NCBI GenBank assembly: GCA_905250125.1
Contig: CAJNOL010000646.1
Location: forward strand, 51,781 to 115,780
DNA length: 64,000 bases
Direction of reading: 5' to 3'
Source of the DNA: Rotaria sordida
Lineage: Eukaryota > Rotifera > Eurotatoria > Philodinida > Philodinidae
Shown in pieces: positions 53,684 to 64,000 of this stretch (the first letter of the stretch is position 1; each line of letters begins with the position of its first letter). The notes beneath the pieces are model-generated. The model was not told the DNA's origin, did no database searches, and worked only from the letters and a program-made list of their open reading frames with translations. A program made the position numbers and the translations under genes.

Positions 53684-56600
53684 TCATATAACTGTGAACA
53701 ATCCACTAGCAACTTGTGCTGCATCTGATAGAGATTGTGAAACCTAAATTATATTTAATAGAACCTTTTTTGTTTTTAATGTAACATAACAAGCAGAATT
53801 ATTACCGAATTTCGAGCAGTACTCATTGTTTCAAAATCATCTAAATGTCGTTCTAGAAATTCCATTGTTTCTATTTTATTTGGTGATTGATCTTTAAGCA
53901 TATAAATTTCTGCACTACGATATATAGTAGCAATTGATATTCGTTTTGTATACCATTTTATCTATTTCAAAAAAAGAAACAAAATGAATATAAGTTTTTT
54001 TTTTCTTTTATTACTTACATCAGTTGATATATCATCAATACCTAGCCAAGCTTGATTGGCTAAATCTAGTAAACTTTTCCAAGCACGTTGTGTATTTGGT
54101 GGTAAACCTTTTTGAGATAATGCCTGTTAAAAAAATATGATTTTAAAATATAGAATAAAAATTTTGAATATATTAGAAGATTTTTCTAATAAAGAATCGC
54201 TAGCACGAATGTCTTAACATAACATATTCATTCATTTGTTTTTTTGGTCACTTAAAGACAAGTTGTTAAAACTAAAAGCAATGTGTTAGATAAAAAATTC
54301 TTTTGGCAGATATAAAGCAAAATAGTAGTTTTGGTGCAATTCTTAGTTTATATCTTTGAATAGCTTCAAGTCAATATTATTGTAAGCAAAATCTAATCTG
54401 TGGATTTCCACTAAAAAGTTAGTTTCTGTGAAAATCGGTATTGATAAAAAAAATTACTGTTTTTAAGAATGCAAAAGTACATAACACATTTTATAGAGCA
54501 AACAAAGCTGAGATATTAAAAACTGTTTTGCATTTTGAATTTAATAGATTTTAATCGAAAATCGAAATTGATTGAAATAGTATTTTTTATTGAAATAATT
54601 TGATGATACTTATCCAATCCTATCTTACAATGTAATTTTGAACAGACATTCGGAAAGAGCGAAAAAGATCTCGTTCTAACTAACTGTTTCTAGATGTAAG
54701 CAATTGTCTTCGAGTGGTCGAAAAATGAGTAAATATTTGGTACAAAAAAATACTTTCGCGGTATAGGTTACAAGCAGGACTGACTCGAGCGAAGTGGATT
54801 ACTATTTCAACCTTGAAAAATTCTCGTTTTTCTCCAGCAGAGTTCTAGTGTTATAAACGTTCAACCTCGCCCTCAAATCCGATTAATTTTAGCAAAAATC
54901 TTCCAATAAGCATCCTGATTCATCGACCCTCGCACAGCCCTGGTAATCAATTTTACATATTCTAATTATAGTCCTTTGATCTCAAATTCAAATTGAGGAA
55001 TAATTTATTTAATGACTTCTTGTGAAACGAATTTTTACTATTTTACTACCATGCTTGTATGTTCACTAGAAGTCATTATAGACTATATAATATATTACTA
55101 AAAGATCATGTAAATGGATTTATAAAAAGTTCGAAAGAAAATGTATGTGCAAAAAAGTGTGACATAAGTTTCTCAAATTTTCAAAACACGAATTTATACA
55201 GAAACATAATATCTTTAATATCTATCAAACACTCTAATCACCAAGTCCAAAAGAACTATCCCCAATATTTGTGTTTAATAAAAGTTAGTAAATATTAGCA
55301 TCTTTGACTAATACAATACATATGATATTCGTCATGCTATATAATAAGTAACAATATAAGAAATACGTCATAGTGATATAAAAAAATCAAGGTAAGACAT
55401 ATGTTACGTATGTATAAAATGAGTCATCACATTTATTTGTTAATAGTTGTTGCTTTTTAAAAATAGAGTTAATTGTAACAAGTCATGGCCTCTATATGAT
55501 CATAGCCAAATATACATTATTGCATACAATAAAAATAGCAAAGAACAAGAAAAAAAAACATATCAAAATTTTAGACCAAAAGACTATAAGTATGTTATAT
55601 TGTTTGTTATAAAATCTATCCAAACAAAATGCTGTTATTTACAAATTATTAGTATTAAAACACTTCTCAGATAACTACTCTTATAATAATTATTCCTACG
55701 ATATTTCTTTTTTCACCTATGCTTTATTAGAACTTCTAGGAATCAAAAACTAATTAAATGCATACTAAAATTAGAACTTGTTTTCCTTATATTTAAGAAA
55801 AAAAATAATAAATCTCAAAAATAATCATACCTGTTCCCAAATATCAGCATAGGGTATAACAAGGTTCAATCGATATTTCAATCCTTCAATAAGTAGACGA
55901 ATTCCTTCAATATGTTCTCTATTAATAAAAAAAAATAATAAAAAACAAAAACATCAACTATGATATTTTTCATTCAATTACTTATTAGCCAATTCGTTCA
56001 TATAAGCTGTCATTTTAGCATTGGAATCACGCATAAAATATTCTACAAGATCATAACCATTATAAAATAAACCTTCTGCTGTTTTAGGTTGATTACATTT
56101 CTTCATGCCTAATTTCAATAACAAAACTGATATATATATATATATAAAAGAACAAACCAGCATGAATTGCTGCCATTGTCCATCCTTTTTCATGAACATA
56201 GTTAAGAGATTCATGTAATATATGATTGCGTATTTCAATTTTATGTTGGATGAGAATTTCATTAGAATCACTATTAAAACAAAAATACATTTTTGAATTT
56301 TGTATTTTAAATGTAAGAAAAAAAAAGGAAAACTAATCGAAAATTTTTTGAAATAGTATGTGGAAATAATAGAAATGTATAGCAAAGAATACAAATTTTA
56401 CTCTAAAAAAAAAAAGAAGTTCATTTTACTTGCCTTGTATTACTTTTGTCTTTTATATAAAATAAATCTTCTTTTGCATGATTTATTGTTTCATATTTAA
56501 TTTTATTATTTTGTAATGATAATGGTATAAGTGAATGAAAACCAACAGCTATGGAAAATGAATCTGAATAAATATTAGTGGAAAATATTTTTGGTACAAA

Positions 56601-57308
56601 AACAGTTTCTGTTGTTGTTGTTGATGATGATGACGTTAAAGGTATATTATTTGGTGTAGATTGTTCAAAAGCTGAAACAACAGCTGCTTCAGCTAATTGT
56701 ACTGGTGTAATATCTGATTGTGAAGTACATGTTTTAAATGGATCTAATTCATCTTGTATAGTATAAATTTTAGTTTCATAAATATTCTTACCATCTTTCA
56801 TAAATGGTGAAATGAATGTTGTTGAAGTATTATCACGAAGGGAAGAAATATGTATGTCATATGAAGGTCGTGTTGACCTGAAAATTATTTTAAAATGATG
56901 ATATCATATATAATAGGAAATTTTTATTTTGAAGATATGTATATATATTTTTTAATTAACTCACCAAATATTTTCATTATTTGTTATTGTTGTACTATGT
57001 TTAATAGTTTCTGATGGTTGTTGACCTTTGAGATCATTTGATGTATGTATTTGTTGTTGGACTGTTGATGATTTATAAAGATTTGTACGAACATTAACTT
57101 TATTAATCTTTTTTGGACTATTATTTTTAGTTGTTATATATCGTTTAAATATTAAATTATTTACATTATTAAATAATAAATTTTCTTCTACAGATAATAA
57201 TTTATAATTAACATCAATAACTCGACATAATGGAGATTTTCGACCTAAAAAATTACGTATATAATGCAATAGTATTTTGTTTTTTGTAGTAAATAATACA
57301 AACTGCAA
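53684..57308 (-). CDS. COQ9: COQ9, ubiquinone biosynthesis protein, with a long N-terminal extension
   Basis: Mitochondrial lipid-binding protein that supports COQ7 in coenzyme Q synthesis. Exons 57308-56965, 56877-56434, 56270-56158, 56108-55982, 55918-55831, 54123-54019, 53961-53806, 53743-53684 (478 aa; human is 318). The conserved part starts at HILHESLNYVHEKGWTMAAI and continues with LFYNGYDLVEYF. It then has RLNLVIPYADIWEQALS, LANQAWLGIDDISTDIKWYT, the linked KRISIATIYRSAEIYML, and SPNKIETMEFLERHLDDFET. The first two exons are low-complexity Ser/Thr/Asn sequence after a basic, mitochondrial-leader-like start. The junction after 56434 needs a GC donor (AG|GCAAGT), the only choice that keeps frame. 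Intron 5 is 1.7 kb. The gene is divergent from the PX gene, 388 bp away. Confidence 0.86.
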
Positions 57309-57696
57309 ATATATATTAGTTGTTGCATTGATTTAGTAAAATATGTTATTTAGGTAAAAAAATAAAAATCACATATGTTTCATACAGTCGATTAACATTT
57401 ATGTCGCTATGATCAATGTAAATATAATGATATAAATGTTTGAAATATATTTCTTCTAAAGAATTGAATATTGAATTTTTAGAATTCTAAAAAAAATATT
57501 TGAATATATTTTTCATAGATTTAAAAATATTTTTATCGAATTTGTTTTTTATTGGTAAATGAAAATAACCACTTAAAAAGATAAAAGTGTGTGTGTTTTT
57601 TTTTGACACGTATTCTTATCTTTTTAGTTTATCTCGATTGTTTAATTTAGTTGAGAGTATTCAACAATAATATTTTTACTTAACAAAAAATTTTTC
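57309..57696. promoter_or_regulatory. Shared divergent promoter region of COQ9 and the PX gene
   Basis: 388 bp between two head-to-head start codons. It is very AT-rich with no clear TATA box in a fixed place, so elements cannot be assigned. A bidirectional promoter is inferred from spacing only. Confidence 0.4.
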
Positions 57697-60600
57697 ATGG
57701 CATCAATAACAAAAGACAATGAATTACGTTCATTTGATGTACCTGAAATAGCACGTCATCCTAGTGGTCATACCATTTATAAAATTGTTTTGCAAATTAC
57801 ACCCAAAGAATTTACTGAAAATAGTTATCAAGTGCGTTTATATATCTTTTACGAATTTATTTTTTTGTGGTTATTGTATAATCTGAAGTAGGATCTATCT
57901 ACTGAATACATTTTGAAATATAAAAATTATCTTTAAACGTTAAAAAATCAAATTTATATAGCGAAAATAACAAATCGTATTTTTCATGAAAAAAAGTGCA
58001 GAAACGCTCCGTAAGTTCGATCGAGTTGAAAGTTTTTTCACGTATACTATACATTGTTTGGATTGGAAATTTTTCTTGTTACAAAAACAAAAAAAACGTG
58101 CATTCTTTAAAGTTACTCACCCCTCAAACAGTATTTAGTGTCTGTAAAAAACTTTTTAGCTCGATCGAACATAGCATCTCGGAGAATGTGCGGTGGAGAG
58201 TCATTGTGATCTCAGTATCTCATCGAGGGCAGCATCCGAGAACTTTGAGTGGCTGACAATATTTGTTCTACTAGTTAAGATCTACTTGCCGTGAAAATTT
58301 CGAAGTTTTCTAATGAGTCGTTCTCCAACAACCCGAAAACTGGATGCGGTGCTCTTAATCATATTATGGTAACCTCCTCTCAAAAAATTGATCTTGGCAC
58401 AGATGCAATCAAATCATATGAAATTTTCGGGAGATCTTCATTCTATATACTCATTTTTTTTTGTTTGAAACAACATGTCAGGATGTAGGGTATGACAAAA
58501 CTCTTACTTTTTAACTGAAGAAATATTCAATGTCTCGACAAATGGTGCTCGAATTATAAAATGTAATAGTAAGAAAGCTTAAGTCAAAACAGACACCTTG
58601 TCATGCTCTTTCAAACAAAAGAAAAGCAATCGACTACAATGAAGCTTCTTCGAGTATTGTCGGATGCGCGATGAAAATGAATGGAGAAAAAAACAGAAAA
58701 GAAATAATATCAGCTTTTTCTAAAAATATCATATTTTACAGACAGATGGTAGTAACAATCATCAGAAATATTGTCACAGAAGGAAATATCGAATGAAAAT
58801 ATCAAGTATCGAGCTGTCTTTCCATGCATTGACCTTAAATGTCATTTTGTTTTGTTGTTTTTTTTGAGAGGTTAGAATGACCTTGACAAAAAACAATATT
58901 CGTGACTAACTTTATCATTAGTTTTGTTGAATCTTTGCTAAACATAGATTAATCTTAAGCCTTTACTGATTTACTTATGAGTGGAAGAAAAAAATGATTA
59001 AATATTTTATTTCATGACTTGTAATAAAAATTAGATATAGATGATTATTTGTAATTAAATATACAAAATTTTTTAGTAATAAATGTAAAGAATAAATTTT
59101 TTTGTTTTTTAGTTAGTCTATTGGAAACGTTATTCTGACATTCGAAAATTATACGATATTCTTCATCGTTATCATCAAGCTATTCTTCGTCCAGAGAAAT
59201 TTCCAAATTTTCCTAATAAATCATCATATATGGGTATTTATATATGTTAGCGTTCAGACTGAGCCTATGTCTAATCTCGAATTGGCCTCGACAAATCTTG
59301 GATTCGAAATTAGATGCGTCAAATATGATGGAAATTTAGGTTGAAATTTGAATTGATCTGCAGATTGCTGTCAGATTTGGATTTTTATTAATGAAGTAAT
59401 GACATTTCAATTTATATAACCATTACTGTTCTAGTCTTTACTTAATTCATTCATTGATGATTGTACGAATTGAAATGTCATAGCTTTATCACTAAGAATC
59501 TTAATCAGACAGCGATCGGCAGACTAATTCGAGTTTTTAGCGTTAATTTCCATCTCAATGAAAGTATTCAATCTCAGATTCAAGATTTGCCTAGATCAAT
59601 CTGTTGAGATAACATTTTCAACTAGATATGAAAAACATCAAAAGGAGAAGTTCGCTTAGACCTTCTGATACGAGCTCTAGACATTTCACTAGAATTTTCG
59701 CCTGTAGTTTAGTATATACCAACAAATCGAATGAAGATATTTTCCCCATAGACAAGCTTGTTTACTGGTAGAATGCTCTGAAAATTTCAGCTCAAAAGGC
59801 TATTTCCTTTCCGAAATACGAAAGTCTCAAAAATCACTCATGTTACACGAAAGATGTTAGAATTTTCTGTTTGTTATTACTGTAATATCTCAGGAGGAAA
59901 ATATTCTTTTGAGCTAAAATTTTTAGAGTATTCTACTAGCAAATAAACTTATCTATTGGCAAAATCTCAGGTCGAAATATCGTCATTCGATTTGTTAGCA
60001 TGTACCAAGTTAGAGGCTAAAATGCCAGTAACTCTGAACGGAAGATCTAAGAGAACTTATCCTTTTGAGGTTTTTTTTTATATCTTACTGAAGTCTATCT
60101 TATGCACACAGAGTCCAAATTCAAAAGCAATTGATCAGTTGAAAACGTGTTTTTTCTCGTGAGACTAACTGTACTCTCAGTTTGAACGCTAACACATATA
60201 AAACACATATTATGCATTCATATAATATTTTTAGAACGTTTTAATCCGACTATTGTTGAAGAACGACGTTTAGCTACGAAAGAATTTCTTAATTTTGCTT
60301 TAAAATATTTATATTTATATACACATGATGCTTATATAAATTTTTTTAAGGTAATAATATAAATAATTAATCGTTTTTTTTTTTTTTTTTTTATTAACTA
60401 TCAATAATGATACAGTTTAGAATGGTGAAAAAATTGTATTACCTGATGTTGAAGCAGATACATTAAAACCAGAATCAGTTATAACACAACAATCACAAGT
60501 ATCGATTCCAATTTCACCTACACCTATGCCATCAATTTCAATAAATAAAAATAAAGATGAACTTTTATTAAATGTTGATGAAGATGAACAAAGTGAACAT

Positions 60601-60802
60601 GCAAATAATCCATCTACTAGAATACTTGATGAACTCAATGATCTTCAATTTGAACATGATGATACAAATAAAGATGATTTGAAAGTAATTCAAGTTGAAC
60701 CAACAGGTAAGAGAATATGTTTGTAAATTATTGATTTAAGATTTATTTTATTTAGATCTCATATCATCACCATCAAATACAAATAATAAGGATTCATCTT
60801 AA
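57697..60802 (+). CDS. PX-domain protein of SNX15/RPS6KC1 type, without MIT domain
   Basis: PX domains bind phosphoinositides, mostly PI3P on endosomes. Exons 57697-57831, 59113-59233, 60235-60350, 60421-60706, 60756-60802 (234 aa). The PX domain covers about residues 10-130: FDVPEIARHPSGHTIYKIVL, LVYWKRYSDIRKLYDILHRY, FPNFPN and RFNPTIVEERRLATKEFLNF, then YINFFKNGEK. The RHPxGxTxYK and VWKRYSD-like motifs and the IEERR helix match SNX15 and RPS6KC1. The rest is acidic, Ser/Asn-rich and disordered. I see neither the MIT domain nor the kinase part of those proteins. Introns 1 and 2 are 1.28 and 1.0 kb. Intron 2 is almost entirely a transposon-like element. Confidence 0.8.
59246..60193. mobile_element. 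Inverted-repeat element filling intron 2 of the PX gene
   Basis: The outer ends are GTTAGCGTTCAGACTGAG (59246-59263) and CTCAGTTTGAACGCTAAC (about 60176-60193), an 18-bp terminal inverted repeat with one mismatch. Inside, about 59690-59815 pairs with 59890-60015 (for example AACAAATCGAATGAAGATAT against ATATCGTCATTCGATTTGTT). A smaller hairpin lies at about 59390-59495 (AATGACATTTCAATT / AATTGAAATGTCAT). There is no transposase frame, so it would be non-autonomous. No target-site duplication is obvious. Confidence 0.7.
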
Positions 60803-62677
60803 TAAGAATTTGATTATTTTATGTTTATTATACAAGAAAAAAAAACAAGTGATTTATATTTTTAATATATTCAATGTTTTTGATTATCAATTCATTTATT
60901 CTTAATTTGACAATGAAGATCATGAAATCTTAAACTATATCTGTCGATCGAAGGATACTTATAATAAGACTGATTGATTTCAAATTGAATCACTAATAAC
61001 ATTTGCTGAAGGTTTCAACAATCTTTTAGATTTTCATTCAAATTTACGATAGTTGTCAATGGCAAACTGGATTTTGACAATTTGCCCAATTTCTAATGGG
61101 AAATTAGACAAATTATCGAAATTATAGAGTTTCATTGATATCCTCGCTTCATTCTACTATAGCTCGTTGATAAACCATAATTTCGACAATCTATTTTATT
61201 GTAAAGATTCCAGTGAAAATTGAACAAATTGTTGAATTTTACATGACGAAATTCCATAGAATCTACATAATGGACTAATCGAACTTTGAATTATTACAAA
61301 CGTATTCATTTATAGATACTGAAATATATAATAGAAAAGTTTAAGACATATTTTAAGATTCGTGAGGCTTCATTTATAAACCTATGTTTTATAATTTGAA
61401 ATCAAAAAGTGAATCTTTGTCATAAGTCATTATCTTCTTTTGTTTATTCTATTAACTTGTTATTAAATTAATTATTCGACATTATCAATTTTAGCATCAT
61501 ATATTCTATAAACAAGTTATCTAACGAGGGAAGTCTCCCTATGAATAAATTACTTTTGAGTCAAGACTACGCGTATTATGTAGAACCAAATGAACTATGA
61601 ATATCCTGAACAAAATTCAGGTCCTTAGCTTATTGCTACTCAGATATTACACTTTTATAGTAATTTTTTAAATGAATGCCTTGATACCTTACAGCAACAC
61701 TAGGACAATTGATTTCCGAATTTTGACTTGAAATTTTACACAAAGATAGACCTTGATGAGAGTAGTTTATTGCAAATATTTCAGATGTTGTCGTTATTCG
61801 TATCTTAAAATACAGCTATGATAAAAGCGTATCTTTTACATCACTCATATATAACAGTAGATTCGATGTTCTTATTTCAGGTTAGAAGTAAATCAAAAAA
61901 ATTTGAAACATTTACAATAATCAATTCTCATCCAGGTCTACTTTTGTACAAAGTTTCAAGTCAAAATTTTAAAATCAGTTTTCCTGGTTTTTCAGAGGAA
62001 GATTATGGCATTCATTCAAAAACTATTATAAATTTACAGTTTCTATGCAACGATGAGCTAAGAACTCGATGTCGTTTTAGAATATTCATAACTCGTTTGG
62101 ATCTACATAATGCATATAGTGTCGATCCAAAAGTGATTTATTGACTGAAAGACTTCCTTTGTAAGACTAGCCTTCTAAATTTCCTACCCGATAGTGTATT
62201 AGCCACATATATCTCAGAGATATGTTGCTCGGATAATAATGCTGTAGTATGATGTATCGACATGAAACTTGGATAATCGTGTCAAACATGTCTTCTTTCT
62301 GGAGCTTCACTATGTTATGACTCATGAGAGAAAATATTATTCTCCAAAACTCATCAATGGTAGAAAAATATCATATATTCGACACTGTTTAATAATAATA
62401 ACAACGATGATTTGAAAGATTTATTGTTGTTTAGCTATTAACTTAAAAACATTACACATAACTTACTGACATAAATTTTTTTTTGTTTAGTATGTAAATC
62501 TAACGTAATATCAATTTCAAATTATAAATTTAATATAAATCTTTTTCATTGATCATTAACTGGAGTCATCTACCGGTTGAAAAAGAAAAAACTATAGTGG
62601 TCATAAAATATAAGAAGACTGGTTGTTGAAAGAACCAAATATAAGAACTACCAAAGATTTTTGCTTGATAAATACTG
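60803..62677. other. Intergenic region with a large foldback element
   Basis: No gene. The main content is the foldback at 61545-62165. The remainder is AT-rich, with a self-similar patch at about 61060-61270 (words such as GACAATTTGCCCAATTT and its partial complements). The 108-codon frame at 61818-62144 lies in the foldback arm. Confidence 0.5.
61545..62165. repeat. Foldback element, family A, full-length copy
   Basis: The left arm (about 61550-61860) and the right arm (about 61880-62160) are reverse complements along their length. Examples are AAATTACTTTTGAGTCAAGA against the complement of 62125-62150, GTCCTTAGCTTATTGCTAC against the complement of about 62048-62070, and GAATTTTGACTTGAAATTTT against the complement of about 61958-61980. 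It has no coding capacity. Confidence 0.75.
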
Positions 62678-63838
62678 ATGCAGCAAATAATAAAATCTTA
62701 CTTTCAACGACTTAAATCAATGTCACTGCGTCCAGAAATTCATTTTTCATCTGTTTTTGAACATTGTTCATTAAATAATAATTTTCAATGTTTTCAAGGA
62801 AATCCATTAAATCGTCTTAATCTTCATCGAAAATCACTTCAAGATATAGTTCAACATTCACAATCAAGATTTTTACCATTTCGTCAATTTAAAGTACTTT
62901 TTAATCAAGAAAAAAAACAACCTGTTTGGCTTACATATCAATTTTTATTTGAAAATACTAATGAACAAAAATTAACAATTGATCAATGTGAATTTGTTTT
63001 ACTTGGAATTGGTTCTCGATTACTTGCTGATCGATCATCATTTGTCACAACTACTGAACCAACAAAAATCGATAGTAAACTTCTTAGTAAATTTTTATTA
63101 GCTTCTGAACCAACTCCAGATGAATATATTTATTTCGCCTTATCAATTCCAAACAATTCGACCGATAATTTACCTGGTACTTATATGGAGCTTCGACCAT
63201 TATTATCTCAATTATCTGTAATTGATGCAGCTGTGTGTGGTCAAGGACGTGCTTTACTCGATTGGCATACATCTAATCAATATTGTGGTAAATGTGGTAC
63301 ATCGACTATTTCACTTGAAGGTGGTACACGTCGTAAATGTACTAAATGTAATCATATAATTTATCCTCGAACAGATCCTGTTATTATAACTTTGATTATT
63401 CATGCTGATAAAGAACATGTTTTACTTGGACGTAAACCTTCATTTCCTCCATTTTTATATACATGTTTAGCCGGTTTTATTGAACCAGGTGAATCTATAC
63501 CTGAAGCATGTTCACGTGAAGTTTGGGAAGAAAGTGGAATTGTTGTTGATACAAATGAAACACATTATTTCGATTCTCAACCATGGCCATTTTTAGGTGG
63601 ACAATTAATGATTGGATGTTATACATATGCTATTGATGAAACAATAACATTACACGATTCAGAATTAGAAGATTGTCGATGGTTTTCTCGTACTGAAATC
63701 GCTGATATGATACAACGAGGTCGAAATATAAGTCTTGATAAAAATGATCAAGGTCTTCGTATTCCACCACCTATTGCTATAGCACATCAATTGATTTATA
63801 ATTGGTATTCAAGAAAAACGAATAATTTTAAAACCTGA
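62678..63838 (+). CDS. NUDT12: NADH pyrophosphatase, Nudix hydrolase of NudC/NUDT12 type (intronless)
   Basis: Cleaves NAD(P)H to NMNH and (2'-phospho-)AMP; the family also removes NAD caps from RNA. A single exon of 386 aa. After an N-terminal domain comes DAAVCGQGRALLDWH, then a zinc ribbon with CGKCG and CTKCN, then HIIYPRTDPVIITLI. The Nudix box is split here as GFIEPGESIPEACSR and EVWEESGI (the G-x5-E-x7-REVxEExGI pattern, catalytic Glu present). The NADH-specific motif SQPWPF, then LMIGCY, and the end PPPIAIAHQLIYNW follow. NUDT12 ankyrin repeats and its C-terminal peroxisomal PNL signal are absent (the end is NFKT), so NUDT13 or a generic NudC orthologue is possible. A start at an inner Met (residue 15, MSLRPEIHF) is also possible. 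It is intronless among intron-rich neighbours. Confidence 0.9.
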   Translation: MQQIIKSYFQRLKSMSLRPEIHFSSVFEHCSLNNNFQCFQGNPLNRLNLHRKSLQDIVQHSQSRFLPFRQFKVLFNQEKKQPVWLTYQFLFENTNEQKLTIDQCEFVLLGIGSRLLADRSSFVTTTEPTKIDSKLLSKFLLASEPTPDEYIYFALSIPNNSTDNLPGTYMELRPLLSQLSVIDAAVCGQGRALLDWHTSNQYCGKCGTSTISLEGGTRRKCTKCNHIIYPRTDPVIITLIIHADKEHVLLGRKPSFPPFLYTCLAGFIEPGESIPEACSREVWEESGIVVDTNETHYFDSQPWPFLGGQLMIGCYTYAIDETITLHDSELEDCRWFSRTEIADMIQRGRNISLDKNDQGLRIPPPIAIAHQLIYNWYSRKTNNFKT

Positions 63839-64000
63839 TGAAACATTTATACGAAAGAATGAATTGCTGCATGAAATAGAGAACTTGTTTAAAACTTATC
63901 AAAATTTTTTTTTTAAATATATAGACGGTGATTATCAATAAGATAAAAAAATTGCTGAAGTATGTGCGTCTAAAAAGTTCATGCCTTTCGATTACATCTC
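63839..64000. other. 3' flank of the Nudix gene
   Basis: No feature seen before the window edge apart from a poly-T run. Confidence 0.4.

Noticed and set aside
61818-62144. 108-codon frame
   Set aside because: Lies in the right arm of a foldback element; similar frames appear in related copies only through the repeat.

Overview
The window is nuclear DNA from an animal. It is AT-rich and intron-rich, and about 15 protein-coding genes are recognisable, all with good metazoan orthologues (SMC3, HDAC3, TXNL4A, PUS10, MRPS5, MRPL14, CIAO2B, COQ9, NUDT12-like, polyubiquitin, beta-1,4-galactosyltransferase, RBM28). Most introns are tiny (about 50-75 bp, GT-AG), while a minority exceed 500 bp and are filled with repeats. 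Compact AT-rich genes, tiny introns, close same-strand gene pairs and a cysteine-less pentameric channel fit a rotifer, perhaps a bdelloid. That placement is inference; no marker in the window proves it.

Layout. 1-935 (-): RBM28-like nucleolar RNA-binding protein, cut by the window edge. 0.9-4.6 kb: repeats, including a pogo/Tigger transposon remnant, a tRNA-like (SINE-type) segment and a foldback element. 4.6-6.2 kb (+): CIAO2B. 6.8-8.8 kb (-): pentameric ligand-gated ion channel without Cys-loop cysteines. 9.3-9.8 kb (+): MRPL14. 12.7-19.4 kb (+): SMC3 in 27 exons. 19.6-22.4 kb (+): MRPS5. 23.4-25.1 kb (+): six-unit polyubiquitin with TATA box and 5'UTR intron. 25-29.5 kb: gene-free and repeat-rich, with a near-perfect 470-bp palindrome. 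29.5-32.5 kb (+): HDAC3. 35.4-38.1 kb (+): B4GALT. 38.4-40.3 kb (+): TXNL4A/DIM1. 40.4-46.9 kb (+): PUS10, with a BTB-Kelch gene nested antisense. 48.6-53.4 kb (+): WDR43-type Utp12-domain protein lacking WD40 repeats, with an ankyrin-repeat gene nested antisense. 53.7-57.3 kb (-): COQ9. 57.7-60.8 kb (+): SNX15-type PX protein. 62.7-63.8 kb (+): intronless NADH-pyrophosphatase (NUDT12-like).

The genes are a mixed housekeeping set (chromatin and cohesin, mitochondrial translation and ubiquinone, splicing, tRNA and rRNA maturation, Fe-S assembly, ubiquitin) and do not form one pathway. Exon joins were built by hand from splice consensus, reading phase and similarity to known families. For every complete gene listed the summed exon length is a multiple of three.

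Most worth a second look: the two antisense nested genes, one of which shares 25 coding bases with a host exon; the Cys-less channel; the WDR43 homologue reduced to its C-terminal half; and several families of foldback/MITE-like elements sitting in introns and intergenic DNA.
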